A model generated the notes under the pieces. The model ran no database searches. It worked only from the letters and a program-made list of their open reading frames with translations, and was not told the origin of the DNA. This document shows, piece by piece, positions 45,482 through 56,647 of a DNA stretch of 64,000 nt (its first letter is position 1; each line of letters starts with the position of its first letter). The translations under genes and the position numbers were made by a program. Source of the DNA: Bacteroidales bacterium (GTDB lineage Bacteria > Bacteroidota > Bacteroidia > Bacteroidales > UBA12077); NCBI GenBank assembly GCA_018334675.1, contig JAGXLL010000005.1, positions 1-64,000 on the forward strand. Direction: 5' to 3'.

Positions 45482-46351
45482 TTAAAACAACCCACCATCG
45501 GCCTTGCGCTTGAGCTTCCGGAAGTCACGCTTCAGAAAGCCATCCGGCCTTCTGTCCTTTTTAACAATATGGTAATCGAAGTAATAGAACCTGGCATTCT
45601 GGGCCCCCATCAGGATCTTGTAACATCTGGCCCGATGCCTGGATCCCTGTGGTCCAACCTTATGGAGAAAAACTACATCCTCCCGCGCATCCTGAATGGC
45701 CTGAGCCACTTCCTCGCGATCCACCAACTTGAATTCATAAGGATAATATTCCTTGATCTCCGAACGGGTATCCACTTCCGGCGCCAGTTCATCCTTGATC
45801 AGAAAAAGCGTTTTATCCTTGATGTCGGACATATTCTTGTTATAATATTCCAGGACGTTGTCATCAAGAATATCCGGATTCTCCTTCATGGTAAGGATAT
45901 GCTTCTGAAAGAATCGCAGGATCACCCCAAGCTTATAGGCCCAGTATTCCTGATCCACCTCACGGTAAGAAAGGGGGACAGAAACCAGCGTTGGCATCTC
46001 TTCCAGCCGCGACCGCTTCTCTCCCAGCATCAGACTCAGAAAACGATATCTGGCTTTGGTTTTATCCCTCTCAAAAACCACAATATCCTCCATCAGAAAA
46101 GAATAATCGGGATTTTTACGAAGACCCTCAAACTCGTCATAGGTAATAAACTCGTAATCAGTCATTTCCCAGTTGTTCTTCACCGCATCCTTCATCTGGA
46201 AGTTATAGGCAGATATGGGATTGGGATCCAGAACAATGTAGGTCTTGGTATTGTAAAACCGGTTCAGATCTTCCTGGGTTGGAATATATTCCTGGGAGAA
46301 AGCACTTACGGATAAAAGCATGATGATCCATAGCAAAAGCGGCTTCTTCAT
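45482..46351 (-). CDS. Conserved secreted protein of unknown function
   Basis: Signal peptide MKKPLLLWIIMLLSVSAFSQ followed by 270 aa, no recognised domain. Confidence 0.75.
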   Translation of the reverse strand: MKKPLLLWIIMLLSVSAFSQEYIPTQEDLNRFYNTKTYIVLDPNPISAYNFQMKDAVKNNWEMTDYEFITYDEFEGLRKNPDYSFLMEDIVVFERDKTKARYRFLSLMLGEKRSRLEEMPTLVSVPLSYREVDQEYWAYKLGVILRFFQKHILTMKENPDILDDNVLEYYNKNMSDIKDKTLFLIKDELAPEVDTRSEIKEYYPYEFKLVDREEVAQAIQDAREDVVFLHKVGPQGSRHRARCYKILMGAQNARFYYFDYHIVKKDRRPDGFLKRDFRKLKRKADGGLF

Positions 46352-46458
46352 ATCAAGGTATTTTTTATCTTTAACATCACAACAAAATTAACATAACCTT
46401 GAAATTTATAAAGAAAATCCATTAATTTTACATTGCAAAAAAAAGGTACGCCATCTAT

Positions 46459-48171
46459 ATGAAGTTTTTCGACAAGATAGGATATTTTCTAACCGCTGAC
46501 AGCCCCCTCGTTCAATCGGAAGATTTCAATCAATCCTTTTTTGTTCGCCTTTTCAGCATATTGGGCGTTCTGATCCTTTTTATCTATTTGGCAGGCTCCC
46601 TGCTGGATACGGATCAATCAAGCCTGAACATACTTCGCATGGCGGCCGCCGGACTTCTGCTGATCAATTTGTTGCTGCATCTTTTCATCTCACCCTATAC
46701 CGATGAGATGGCCGGCCGGGTACTTTTAACGATATTCGCCTCATTTTTCCTGGTTCTGGTGGTTATAGGGCATATCGAGCCATACAACCTGTTCTGGCTT
46801 TCCTCCTTTCCTTTCATCGCTTTGTTGTCAACAGGCAGGAAAGGCCATCTGCTGACCACACTTTTTTTGATCGTGATCGCGGTGGCACTCTTCGTTCCTT
46901 TCTCAGCAGCTTATGAGGATCAGCTGAGGTTGTCCCAAAAACTCGTTTTCCTGGCTTCCTATATTGGCATATCCTGGGTGATTATTTATTTTAAACAGAT
47001 GATGGCGACGATACTTGAGGATCGGCACACACAGGCTGAACAACTTCAGGATGAACTAAAAGACAAGGAAGAATTCATCTCCAAGGTATCCCACCAGATC
47101 CGCACCCCCCTGAACAACATCGTGGTTGTATCCAACATGCTGAATCCCAACGAACTGGGAGAGAAAGAAAAAGATTATTTCGACACCATACTGGCATCGA
47201 CAAACAACCTGGTGGATGTGGTCAACAGTTTCTCCGACATCACCAATGTAGACATTCAGGAACGGCGCAAATATGAGATCCGTTTCGACCTGAACAGTAC
47301 CCTGCAAAACACCAAGAACCTGTTCATGGATAAAGACCACGACGGACAGGATCAGCCCATTACCATTCATTCGGAGATTGATCAGCCCCTGATTGGTGAT
47401 CCGGTAAAGGTGAAGCAGATCTTTCTGAACCTGATCGAACAGATCCTGAAGCATTCCAGGACCAAGGAGCTGGAGATCAATATCACCCCCATTGAAGATA
47501 TATGGGATGGTACGGGCATGAAGATCCGTTTCGAACTCTCCTCCATGGGTTTGAAGCATCTGGAGAAGGAAATCCGGGAAAAGTCGCAGACAGCCAAGTC
47601 AAAGAAGATCATCGAGCAGCTGGAGATCCACATTGCCAAACGTACTATTGAATCGCTGGGTGGTGAATTGCATGCCATCTCGGGACCTGAGGGACAGGTT
47701 TTCCGTTTTGTGCTGGAGTTGAAAAAGGCAAAAGAGGAAGAAGAAGAATACAGCAAACCGGACCTCCCCCTATCCGGCAAGCAGGAAAAGGTTGACCTGG
47801 AGAATGCCAACGTACTGTTGGTGGAGGACAACCTGATCAACCAGAAGATTGTACTGCTCAGCCTTAAAAAGGCCGTAAATAACGTAGATGTAGCCAATAA
47901 CGGCAAGGAAGCCCTGGATAAATTCGGCTCAGTGAAGTACGACATCATCCTTATGGACATCCAGATGCCGGTAATGAACGGGATCGTCACCACCAAGAAG
48001 ATCCGTAACCTGGAGAAAAGCTCTCATACCCACACCCCTATCATTGCTATTACCGCAAATGCCCTGCTGGGTGATAAGGAGGAATGCCTGGCCGCCGGCA
48101 CCGACGACTACATCAGCAAACCTTTCCAGATCGAGACGCTACTGGAAAAGATGGGAAATTTGCTGCATTAA
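46459..48171 (+). CDS. Hybrid histidine kinase/response regulator with degenerate HATPase domain
   Basis: 6-TM-like N-terminus; H-box EFISKVSHQIRTPLNNIVVV; degenerate N/G boxes; C-terminal receiver NVLLVEDNLINQKI...YDIILMDIQMPVMNG...DDYISKPF. Confidence 0.88.
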   Translation: MKFFDKIGYFLTADSPLVQSEDFNQSFFVRLFSILGVLILFIYLAGSLLDTDQSSLNILRMAAAGLLLINLLLHLFISPYTDEMAGRVLLTIFASFFLVLVVIGHIEPYNLFWLSSFPFIALLSTGRKGHLLTTLFLIVIAVALFVPFSAAYEDQLRLSQKLVFLASYIGISWVIIYFKQMMATILEDRHTQAEQLQDELKDKEEFISKVSHQIRTPLNNIVVVSNMLNPNELGEKEKDYFDTILASTNNLVDVVNSFSDITNVDIQERRKYEIRFDLNSTLQNTKNLFMDKDHDGQDQPITIHSEIDQPLIGDPVKVKQIFLNLIEQILKHSRTKELEINITPIEDIWDGTGMKIRFELSSMGLKHLEKEIREKSQTAKSKKIIEQLEIHIAKRTIESLGGELHAISGPEGQVFRFVLELKKAKEEEEEYSKPDLPLSGKQEKVDLENANVLLVEDNLINQKIVLLSLKKAVNNVDVANNGKEALDKFGSVKYDIILMDIQMPVMNGIVTTKKIRNLEKSSHTHTPIIAITANALLGDKEECLAAGTDDYISKPFQIETLLEKMGNLLH

Positions 48172-48174
48172 TTC

Positions 48175-48185
48175 AGCGCAGCGCT
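48175..48185. repeat. Short REP-like palindrome between convergent genes
   Basis: AGCGCAGCGCT; shares the GCGCAGCGC core with the REP-like element at 137-163. Confidence 0.35.
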
Positions 48186-48189
48186 CGTA

Positions 48190-51100
48190 TCACATCCCTT
48201 TTGGGCTAAAGCCCACGATCAGAATATCATCGATTTGTTCCTGATCGCCTTTCCAGTCTTCAATGCTTTTATCGAGATACATACGCTGCTGTTCCAGGGG
48301 GAGGTTGTGGATATTGAGCAGCAGGTGTCTGAAGCGGCGGTATTTAAATTTCTTGCCTTCAGGCCCGCCAAACTGGTCGGCATATCCGTCGGTGAAAAGA
48401 TAGATCATGTCGTTGTCCTCTAGTTTTATCCGACGTTTGGAAATGGTATCCTTCCCCATGGACTCTTCCATCATTCCCACTGAAAAACGATCTCCCTTGA
48501 TCTCTTCGATCTTGTTTTCGCGTACCAGGTAGATCGGCCGGAAAGCACCGGCAAACTCCAGCTCTTTCTCCTGCTTGTCTATAATACAAAGGGCGATGTC
48601 CATGCCATCGCGGATGGCTTTGTTCCGGTTGTTGTCCTTTGATAATGTCAGAGATATGCCTTTGTTCAGGTCATAAAGGATGTTGTCGGCCTGGGCCACA
48701 CCCTGTTCATTGGTGATGTTGTCGAGCAATTCCACTCCTATGATGGACATAAAGGCTCCGGGCACACCATGGCCCGTGCAATCCACCACAGCCACAAATA
48801 GCTTGTCATCCACTTCATTGACCCAGTAAAAATCACCACTTACTATGTCTTTGGGTTTGTAAAGGATAAAAGAGTCATGGAGATGGCTCTTAAAGGCCTG
48901 GTCAGAAGGAAGCAGGGATTCCTGGATCCGCTTGGCATATATCAGGCTGTCGGTGATGCTTTTGTTTTTGATGCTCAGTTCTTCCTTCTGCTTGGCCACC
49001 TGCTGAGCAATAACCTCCCGTTCTTTCAAATGCTGATTGGCTTTTCTCAGGTTGTTGGTCCTCCACCGGATGATCATGAATATGAGCGACACCCCCAGTA
49101 TACCATAAATCAACAAAGCCAGGCGTGTTCTCCAGATGGGGGTTTCCACAATGATGGTCAGGCTTTCGGGATGCTTGCTCCATACATGGTCGTTGTTGGA
49201 GCCCCTGACATGAAAGATATATTTACCTGGGGACAAATTGGAAAAGGTGGCATAACGGCGGGTGCCGATATCTACCCATTCATTCTCAGCACCCTGCAGC
49301 TGGTAGGCATATTTTGTTTTATGGGGAGCCACCATATCAAGAGAGACAAATTCGATGGTCAGCAGGTTGTTGTGGAAAGGAAGCCTGACCGTGTCGGCTC
49401 CCAGCAAATTACGGGTATATTTGTTCTTATTGGTGATCACTTCGGCAGAAGTAATCTTTATGATGGGGATGAAAGAGCTTTCTTCAATGCTGTCCGGATA
49501 AAAAGCATTCAAGCCGGATATGCCGCCGAAGAACATTTCTCCGTCATCGGCTTTATAAGCGGCTAGATGATTGAATTCGTAGTTCTGCAGTCCGTCAGAG
49601 ATGCCATAATTGAACATCTCTTCTGAAGATATATCAAGCTGGGTGAGTCCTTTGTTGGAACTGATCCACAGATTGCCCGAATCATCCTCCAGAATCGAAT
49701 ATATCAGGTTATTCGGAAGCCCGCTCTGTTCGGTATAAGTGTACATGGTGTCGGCAGAAGGATGGTATTCGTTGAGCCCCCCAACCGTACCAATCCATAT
49801 GTTACCGCGGTAGTCCTCGTGAAGGCATAGGACCTCATTGCTAACCAGGCAGTTGGAACAGGTTAGGCCCTCACGCACGAACCAGCGAAAGCCTTTGTTG
49901 GGACTAAGATACAGGTTCAGCCCTTTGTTGGTGGCCGCCCAAACCCTTCCCTGGCTGTCTATCAGCACATCATAGACAAGATTGGAACTCAAAGAAGTGG
50001 AATCATACTGTCTGCCATAAAAACTCCTCAGGGATAGACCGTTGTACACATGCAATCCATTGCGGGTGGCAAACCATATGTTACCCGAAGGCCCTTCATC
50101 CATTGCATAAACCCGGTTATTTTTAAAAGTTTGTGGAGACACCCAATCAGAAAAAGGGTAAAAGGTCTGTTGGTTCAGGTCATAAAACACCACCCCTTGA
50201 TCCGTACCGATCCACAGACGGTTCCGGCTATCGGGGAATAGAGTGTGTATGTCGTTGCTGGGGATATAAGGATGATCGCTGGTATAGCGTTTAATCGCGC
50301 CTGTTCGCCGGTTAAAATGAAACAGCCCCTCATCCCAGGTACCTACCCATACGATACTGTCCTCTCCCTTGTAGACCGAAGCTACCAGGTTATCTACAAA
50401 CAAGGGATTATTCTGCTTATCCGTGCGATAAAGCTTAAAATCCTTCAGGTTCTTTTGTAGTTTGATCATCCCCTGCAGGGTGGCCAGCCAAAGAACCTTG
50501 GGGCGATACTGTTTAATCTCCGTGATATTGGCATTTCTCAGCTGATCATACTGATGGATCAAATGTTCCGGCTGGGTGAAGGTTCCTTTTTCGGGATGGA
50601 AAAGGAAAAGCCCGGAATTAGTGGCAACCCAGAACAACCCTTCTTCATCCACCATCATATCATTGATGGAATTTTGATCTATAGGCTGATCGCCATTGCT
50701 AACATAATAGCGTCTGAATGTCCTGGTCTCCCGGTCCAGCATATTCAAACCATTGTCGGTGCCGATCCATAGTCTCCCCTGCGAATCTTCATATATTACC
50801 TGGATCAGGTTGTTGCTCAGACTCGTCTTATCAGAAGGCTTATGATGATAGCGCTTAAAAACCTCCAACTCCCGGTTAAAGTAATTCAGCCCATCCTTTG
50901 TACCGATCCACATCTTACCGGTATGATCCTTGAGCATGTCGAAATTATTGGTACCATTGTAATAGTTGAAATAATCATTAAAATGTTGATAGCTGGTAAA
51001 CATCCCGGTCTCGGGTTTGTAACGGGTAAGGAAATGGAGTGATTTGATCCAGATCTGGCCCTGATCATCTTGATAGAGGTTCAGGATCTGATTCTCAGGC

Positions 51101-51504
51101 AGTGTGTTGCCTGTATCAGAGGAGAGAAACAACTGAAAACGGTCTTTCAGGGGGTCATAGCGGTTCAATCCGAAGTTGGTGGCAATCCAGATTTCTCCCG
51201 ATGGGGTATGAATGATATCGTTGATGAAATTATTGGAAAGGGAATTTGTATCGGAAGGGTTGTGCTTATAGGATCTGAACTGATAACCGTCAAATCTGTT
51301 CAGGCCATCCTGGGTACCGATCCACAAAAAACCATGTGCATCTTTGGTCATGCAGGTGATATTGGATTGAGAAAGGCCCTCATTAACGCCAAAGGAAGAG
51401 GAATGAACCACCTGAGCATAATCCTGCACGGGTTGCATAAAGAAAAAAAGGACCGCAATTATCGTTCTAAAGACCATCTTCATGATGGAGATCTGATATT
51501 TCAC
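48190..51504 (-). CDS. Two-component regulator propeller / Y_Y_Y / SpoIIE-PP2C phosphatase membrane sensor
   Basis: Repeated FLWIGTQDGLNRFDG units, YAYQLQGAENEWVDIGTRRYATFSNLSPGKYIFHVRGSN (Y_Y_Y), TM, IQESLLPS...DIVSGDFYWV...VVDCTGHGVPGAFMSIIG...FTDGYADQFGG (SpoIIE). Confidence 0.92.
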   Translation of the reverse strand: MKYQISIMKMVFRTIIAVLFFFMQPVQDYAQVVHSSSFGVNEGLSQSNITCMTKDAHGFLWIGTQDGLNRFDGYQFRSYKHNPSDTNSLSNNFINDIIHTPSGEIWIATNFGLNRYDPLKDRFQLFLSSDTGNTLPENQILNLYQDDQGQIWIKSLHFLTRYKPETGMFTSYQHFNDYFNYYNGTNNFDMLKDHTGKMWIGTKDGLNYFNRELEVFKRYHHKPSDKTSLSNNLIQVIYEDSQGRLWIGTDNGLNMLDRETRTFRRYYVSNGDQPIDQNSINDMMVDEEGLFWVATNSGLFLFHPEKGTFTQPEHLIHQYDQLRNANITEIKQYRPKVLWLATLQGMIKLQKNLKDFKLYRTDKQNNPLFVDNLVASVYKGEDSIVWVGTWDEGLFHFNRRTGAIKRYTSDHPYIPSNDIHTLFPDSRNRLWIGTDQGVVFYDLNQQTFYPFSDWVSPQTFKNNRVYAMDEGPSGNIWFATRNGLHVYNGLSLRSFYGRQYDSTSLSSNLVYDVLIDSQGRVWAATNKGLNLYLSPNKGFRWFVREGLTCSNCLVSNEVLCLHEDYRGNIWIGTVGGLNEYHPSADTMYTYTEQSGLPNNLIYSILEDDSGNLWISSNKGLTQLDISSEEMFNYGISDGLQNYEFNHLAAYKADDGEMFFGGISGLNAFYPDSIEESSFIPIIKITSAEVITNKNKYTRNLLGADTVRLPFHNNLLTIEFVSLDMVAPHKTKYAYQLQGAENEWVDIGTRRYATFSNLSPGKYIFHVRGSNNDHVWSKHPESLTIIVETPIWRTRLALLIYGILGVSLIFMIIRWRTNNLRKANQHLKEREVIAQQVAKQKEELSIKNKSITDSLIYAKRIQESLLPSDQAFKSHLHDSFILYKPKDIVSGDFYWVNEVDDKLFVAVVDCTGHGVPGAFMSIIGVELLDNITNEQGVAQADNILYDLNKGISLTLSKDNNRNKAIRDGMDIALCIIDKQEKELEFAGAFRPIYLVRENKIEEIKGDRFSVGMMEESMGKDTISKRRIKLEDNDMIYLFTDGYADQFGGPEGKKFKYRRFRHLLLNIHNLPLEQQRMYLDKSIEDWKGDQEQIDDILIVGFSPKGM

Positions 51505-51632
51505 AACAACCTGTTCCTCTTCAGCCCGATCTGTCGCTTACCGGCAAGCGGGTTTGTTCCCCACACATGAACGGCTGGGAATTGGGACATGAAATTTCCT
51601 GAGGTTTATCTCTAAAAGGAATGAACGAGGAT

Positions 51633-51710
51633 ATAAAGGACACTTCAAAGACTTTTCGGGATCATATTCCCTATAGGGATTAATTATCAGGCATTTGAAG
51701 TGTCCTTTAT
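51633..51710 (-). terminator. Long inverted repeat downstream of eno (terminator or structured element)
   Basis: 17-bp perfect arms ATAAAGGACACTTCAAA / TTTGAAGTGTCCTTTAT, 44-nt loop containing palindrome TCCCTATAGGGA. Confidence 0.65.
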
Positions 51711-51723
51711 TTAAGTCAATGAT

Positions 51724-53016
<1,293 letters not shown>

Positions 53017-53315
53017 TTAAGAATTTAATTTATAACCACTGATTATTAATTTGAAGACACCAAAGTTATTTAATTCAGATGATATTTCAATGACAAGTTT
53101 CAACGGGTTTCCATTTTTATTTTCTTCTGGACGGTAAGGTGTTAAAGAAGGGCAGATGCAACAGGCAGGGTGGGATAAAAAAGAAGGTAAGCAGCTCCGG
53201 CAAAAAGATGGGGCAGGTAAGGCCGGCAATCCGTTTCAAAAGGGCGGGATACCTGGAGAAGATCAGCTATGGAATGTGCTGGGGAAAAGGTTTTGAACGA
53301 GCAAAGTAAAGAGAA

Positions 53316-53349
53316 ACAAAAAAGGGATGGTTCTTACGGCCATCCCTTC
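53316..53349 (-). terminator. Intrinsic terminator of the ribosomal/rpoA operon (after rplQ)
   Basis: Minus strand AAGGGATGG-CCGTAAGAA-CCATCCCTTTTTTG. Confidence 0.85.
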
Positions 53350-53383
53350 TGTCTGATTCGTCACTGAATCATATAATCGATTC

Positions 53384-54052
53384 CTATTCCTTCTTCTTTT
53401 TATCGTCTGAAGATTCTTCGCTGCCTTCGTCCTTTTTTTCTTCCCCGGTGGCTTCTTCGCCGCCTTCAGCTTTTTTGCTTTCAGGCTGTTCTTCAGTCTT
53501 CTCTTCCCGGGCAGCGGCCTGAGCTTGTTCTTCAGTTTGCGTATCCTGCTCCGCACTCTCTTCAGGGGCTTCACCCTGCCGGTCAGTTTCCTGGGCAGTT
53601 TCAGCAGCAGGTTTTTGAGATTTCTTCCTGCCTCCCCTTCTTCGTCTCCGCTTAGAAGAACCGGCTTGCTTGCCTTCAGCACGGGTATAAGTTTCATTAT
53701 AATCGACCAGTTCAATAAAACACATCTCGGCGTTATCACCCAGGCGGGTGCCGGTCTTCAAAATACGGGTATATCCGCCGGGGCGTTCTCCAACCTTCTC
53801 CGCTACATCCCGGAAAAGTTCGCTGACGGCTTCCTTGTCTTTCAGGTAGCTGAATACCGTTCTTCTTGAATGGGTGTTATCGTTCTTGGCTTTTGTGATC
53901 AATGGTTCGATATAGGTCTTCAGGGCTTTGGCCTTGGCTGTGGTGGTTGTGATGCGCTTATGCAGTATCAACGATGCAGCCATGTTGGCCATCATAGCCT
54001 TCCTATGAGAACTGGTCCTGCTTAGATGGTTGATTTTCTTTCCGTGTCTCAT
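53384..54052 (-). CDS. rplQ: 50S ribosomal protein L17 with long charged C-terminal extension
   Basis: [56 protein letters not shown]; extension rich in E/K/A/Q. Confidence 0.95.
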   Translation of the reverse strand: MRHGKKINHLSRTSSHRKAMMANMAASLILHKRITTTTAKAKALKTYIEPLITKAKNDNTHSRRTVFSYLKDKEAVSELFRDVAEKVGERPGGYTRILKTGTRLGDNAEMCFIELVDYNETYTRAEGKQAGSSKRRRRRGGRKKSQKPAAETAQETDRQGEAPEESAEQDTQTEEQAQAAAREEKTEEQPESKKAEGGEEATGEEKKDEGSEESSDDKKKKE

Positions 54053-54056
54053 TCGT

Positions 54057-55049
54057 TTAGTCTTTGTCTAATTTATATTTAGATACATCCATTCCGAAAC
54101 TCAGATTCATCTTATCCAGCAACTCTTCCAGTTCGGCCAGCGACTTTTTCCCGAAGTTCCTGAACTTCAGCAGGTCGTTGCGGTTATACTGGACGAGGTC
54201 GCCCAGTGTCTCGACTTCAGCTGCTTTCAAACAGTTCAGGGCCCTGACGGAGAGATCCAGGTCGGTCAGCTTGGTCTTGAGCAGCTGACGCATATGCAGG
54301 GCTTCCTCGTCGAACTCTTCCGACTCGTATTTGCCTTCGTTATCCAGGGTGATCTTCTCATCGGAGAACAACATCAGATGATAGATCAGGATCTTGGCCG
54401 CTTCTTTCAGGGCGTCCTTGGGATGGATGGACCCGTCGGTCTGTATATCGAAAATCAGCTTTTCGTAGTCGGTCTTTTGTTCTACCCGGTAATTATCGAT
54501 GGAATACTTCACATTCTTGATGGGGGTGAAGATCGAATCGATGGCGATGAGTCCGATCTCATCGTCTTCCGACTTGTTCTCCTCGCCCTGCACATATCCA
54601 CGCCCCTTGTTGATATGTACTTCCATCTGAAGCTTCACATCGGGTTCCATGGTACAGATCAGCAGGTCGGGATTGAGCACCTCAAAGTTGCTCAAAAACT
54701 GGTTCAGGTCACCCGCCTTGAATTCATTCTTACCGGAGATGGTCACGTTGACCTTTTCGCTGGTTGCATCTTCGATTACTTTCTTAAACCGGATCTGTTT
54801 CAGGTTCAGAATGATCTCATTTACATCCTCTATCACACCAGTAATGGTGGAAAACTCATGCTCTACCCCTTCGATCTTGATCTTGGTAATCGCGAATCCT
54901 TCCAGGGATGAAAGCAAGACCCTTCTCAGGGCGTTGCCAACAGTAATCCCATAACCTGGTTCCAGGGGACGAAACTCGAAAGAACCCTGAGTATCGTCGG
55001 ATTCTATCATGATTACCTTTTCGGGCTTTTGAAATTCCAGTAAAGCCAT
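54057..55049 (-). CDS. rpoA: DNA-directed RNA polymerase subunit alpha
   Basis: [47 protein letters not shown]-terminal domain [38 protein letters not shown]. Confidence 0.97.
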   Translation of the reverse strand: MALLEFQKPEKVIMIESDDTQGSFEFRPLEPGYGITVGNALRRVLLSSLEGFAITKIKIEGVEHEFSTITGVIEDVNEIILNLKQIRFKKVIEDATSEKVNVTISGKNEFKAGDLNQFLSNFEVLNPDLLICTMEPDVKLQMEVHINKGRGYVQGEENKSEDDEIGLIAIDSIFTPIKNVKYSIDNYRVEQKTDYEKLIFDIQTDGSIHPKDALKEAAKILIYHLMLFSDEKITLDNEGKYESEEFDEEALHMRQLLKTKLTDLDLSVRALNCLKAAEVETLGDLVQYNRNDLLKFRNFGKKSLAELEELLDKMNLSFGMDVSKYKLDKD

Positions 55050-55066
55050 AAATATAGTCGTTAATA

Positions 55067-55675
55067 TTATTTGGAATACAATTCAACAATCAACTGCTCT
55101 TTGATCCGCTCGGGGATCTCTTCCCGGGTGGGGTTGTGGACGAACTTGCCGGCCATTTGGCCTGCGTCCCACTCCAGCCAGGAGTATTTGGAGGCATCGC
55201 TGGAGGCCAGTGAATCGGTTATGACTTCCAGAGACCTGGAACGTTCACGAACAGATATGATGTCACCGGGTTTCACGCTAAAGGAAGGTACGTTGACCAC
55301 TTTTCCGTTGACCATGATGTGCCGGTGCGTCACCAGCTGCCGGGCACCTCTTCTGGTGGGAGCAACGCCCAGGCGGAAGACCACATTATCCAGGCGCGAT
55401 TCCAGCAAAACAAGCAGGTTTTCGCCTGTAATGCCTTTCTTTTGGGATGCTTTCATAAAAGTATTATAGAATTGGCGCTCCAGCAGGCCATAAGTATACT
55501 TGGCCTTCTGTTTTTCCAACAGCTGCATGCCGTATTCTGAAAGCTTTCTGCGTTTCTTAGTGCCACCATGCTGTCCGGGCGGGTAATTCTTCTTGTCAAA
55601 AAACTTATCCGGCCCGAAAATTGGCGCACCCACTTTTCTGGCTACCTTTGACTTTGGTCCTCTATATCTTGCCAT
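55067..55675 (-). CDS. rpsD: 30S ribosomal protein S4
   Basis: [50 protein letters not shown]. Confidence 0.97.
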   Translation of the reverse strand: MARYRGPKSKVARKVGAPIFGPDKFFDKKNYPPGQHGGTKKRRKLSEYGMQLLEKQKAKYTYGLLERQFYNTFMKASQKKGITGENLLVLLESRLDNVVFRLGVAPTRRGARQLVTHRHIMVNGKVVNVPSFSVKPGDIISVRERSRSLEVITDSLASSDASKYSWLEWDAGQMAGKFVHNPTREEIPERIKEQLIVELYSK

Positions 55676-55705
55676 ATCTGATCTTGATTTTTTCCTTAAA
55701 TATGA

Positions 55706-56095
55706 TTAAACTCTTCTTCTTTTAGGTGGACGGCACCCGTTGTGGGGCAATGGCGTAACATCGATAATCTCGTTGACTTCAATGCCGTTGTTGTTGATGG
55801 TTCGGATGGCGGACTCTCTGCCGGCTCCGGGGCCCTTGACATATACTTTGGCCTTACGCATCCCAAGGTCATAGGCAATCTTGGCACAATCCTGCGCGGC
55901 CACCTGCGCTGCGTAGGGGGTATTTTTCTTCGATCCCTTGAATCCCATCTTACCCGATGAGGCCCAGGATATCACCTGCCCTGTACTGTTGGTCAGGGTG
56001 ATGATGATGTTATTGAACGAGGCATGTATGTGGGCCTGTCCGGTCGGTTCAACCGTTACCTTCTTCTTCCTGGTGGTTTTACTTCTTTTCGCCAT
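55706..56095 (-). CDS. rpsK: 30S ribosomal protein S11
   Basis: [46 protein letters not shown]. Confidence 0.97.
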   Translation of the reverse strand: MAKRSKTTRKKKVTVEPTGQAHIHASFNNIIITLTNSTGQVISWASSGKMGFKGSKKNTPYAAQVAAQDCAKIAYDLGMRKAKVYVKGPGAGRESAIRTINNNGIEVNEIIDVTPLPHNGCRPPKRRRV

Positions 56096-56105
56096 AATCG
56101 ATTAA

Positions 56106-56483
56106 TTATTTAACAGCTTTCTTCTTGTTTGCAACAGTTTTCTTCCTGCCTTTACGTGTGCGGGCATTATTACGGGTGGACTGTCCCCGCACGGGCATAC
56201 CGGAACGGTGACGGATCCCTCGATAGCATCCGATGTCCATCAGTCGCTTGATGTTCATCTGTACTTCAGAACGCAGAGAACCTTCTACTTTATATTTCTC
56301 ATTAAGAATGGTTCTGAGGGTAGCAATCTGGTCATCATTCCAGTCCTGTACCTTTATATTCTTGTCGACGCCCGCCTCTTCCATAATCTTGGAAGCGGTG
56401 CTCTTACCTATCCCATAGATGTAGGTCAGGGCAATAACGCCCCGCTTATTCCTTGGTAAATCAACTCCAACTATTCTTGCCAT
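56106..56483 (-). CDS. rpsM: 30S ribosomal protein S13
   Basis: [54 protein letters not shown]. Confidence 0.97.
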   Translation of the reverse strand: MARIVGVDLPRNKRGVIALTYIYGIGKSTASKIMEEAGVDKNIKVQDWNDDQIATLRTILNEKYKVEGSLRSEVQMNIKRLMDIGCYRGIRHRSGMPVRGQSTRNNARTRKGRKKTVANKKKAVK

Positions 56484-56516
56484 AGGTTTAAAAATTAGGA
56501 TGCAAAATTAACAATA

Positions 56517-56633
56517 TTATCCTTGTCGCTGTTTGAACTTAGGATTTTTTTTGTTGATCACGTACAAACGTCCCTTACGACGGACGATTTTACAGTCGCT
56601 GCTTCGCTTCTTTAAAGATGCTTTTACTTTCAT
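56517..56633 (-). CDS. rpmJ: 50S ribosomal protein L36 (one-Cys, zinc-independent type)
   Basis: Hand-translated minus strand: [38 protein letters not shown]; absent from the supplied ORF track because it is only 38 aa. Confidence 0.95.
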   Translation of the reverse strand: MKVKASLKKRSSDCKIVRRKGRLYVINKKNPKFKQRQG

Positions 56634-56647
56634 TATTCCCGAATTTT

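Noticed and set aside
45470-46315. 281-aa plus-strand ORF
   Set aside because: Antisense to the secreted protein at 45482-46351, which has a signal peptide and plausible composition; the plus ORF does not.
53017-53229. 70-aa minus ORF between eno and rplQ
   Set aside because: Cys/Pro-rich translation without start context or domain; most likely non-coding spacer.
53263-53739. 158-aa Lys/Arg-rich minus-strand ORF
   Set aside because: Alternative frame of the rplQ C-terminal extension; runs through the intrinsic terminator at 53316-53349.
56517-56633. One-Cys L36 and short S14 as an unusual zinc-independent ribosome
   Set aside because: Zinc-free L36/S14 variants are ordinary in Bacteroidetes.
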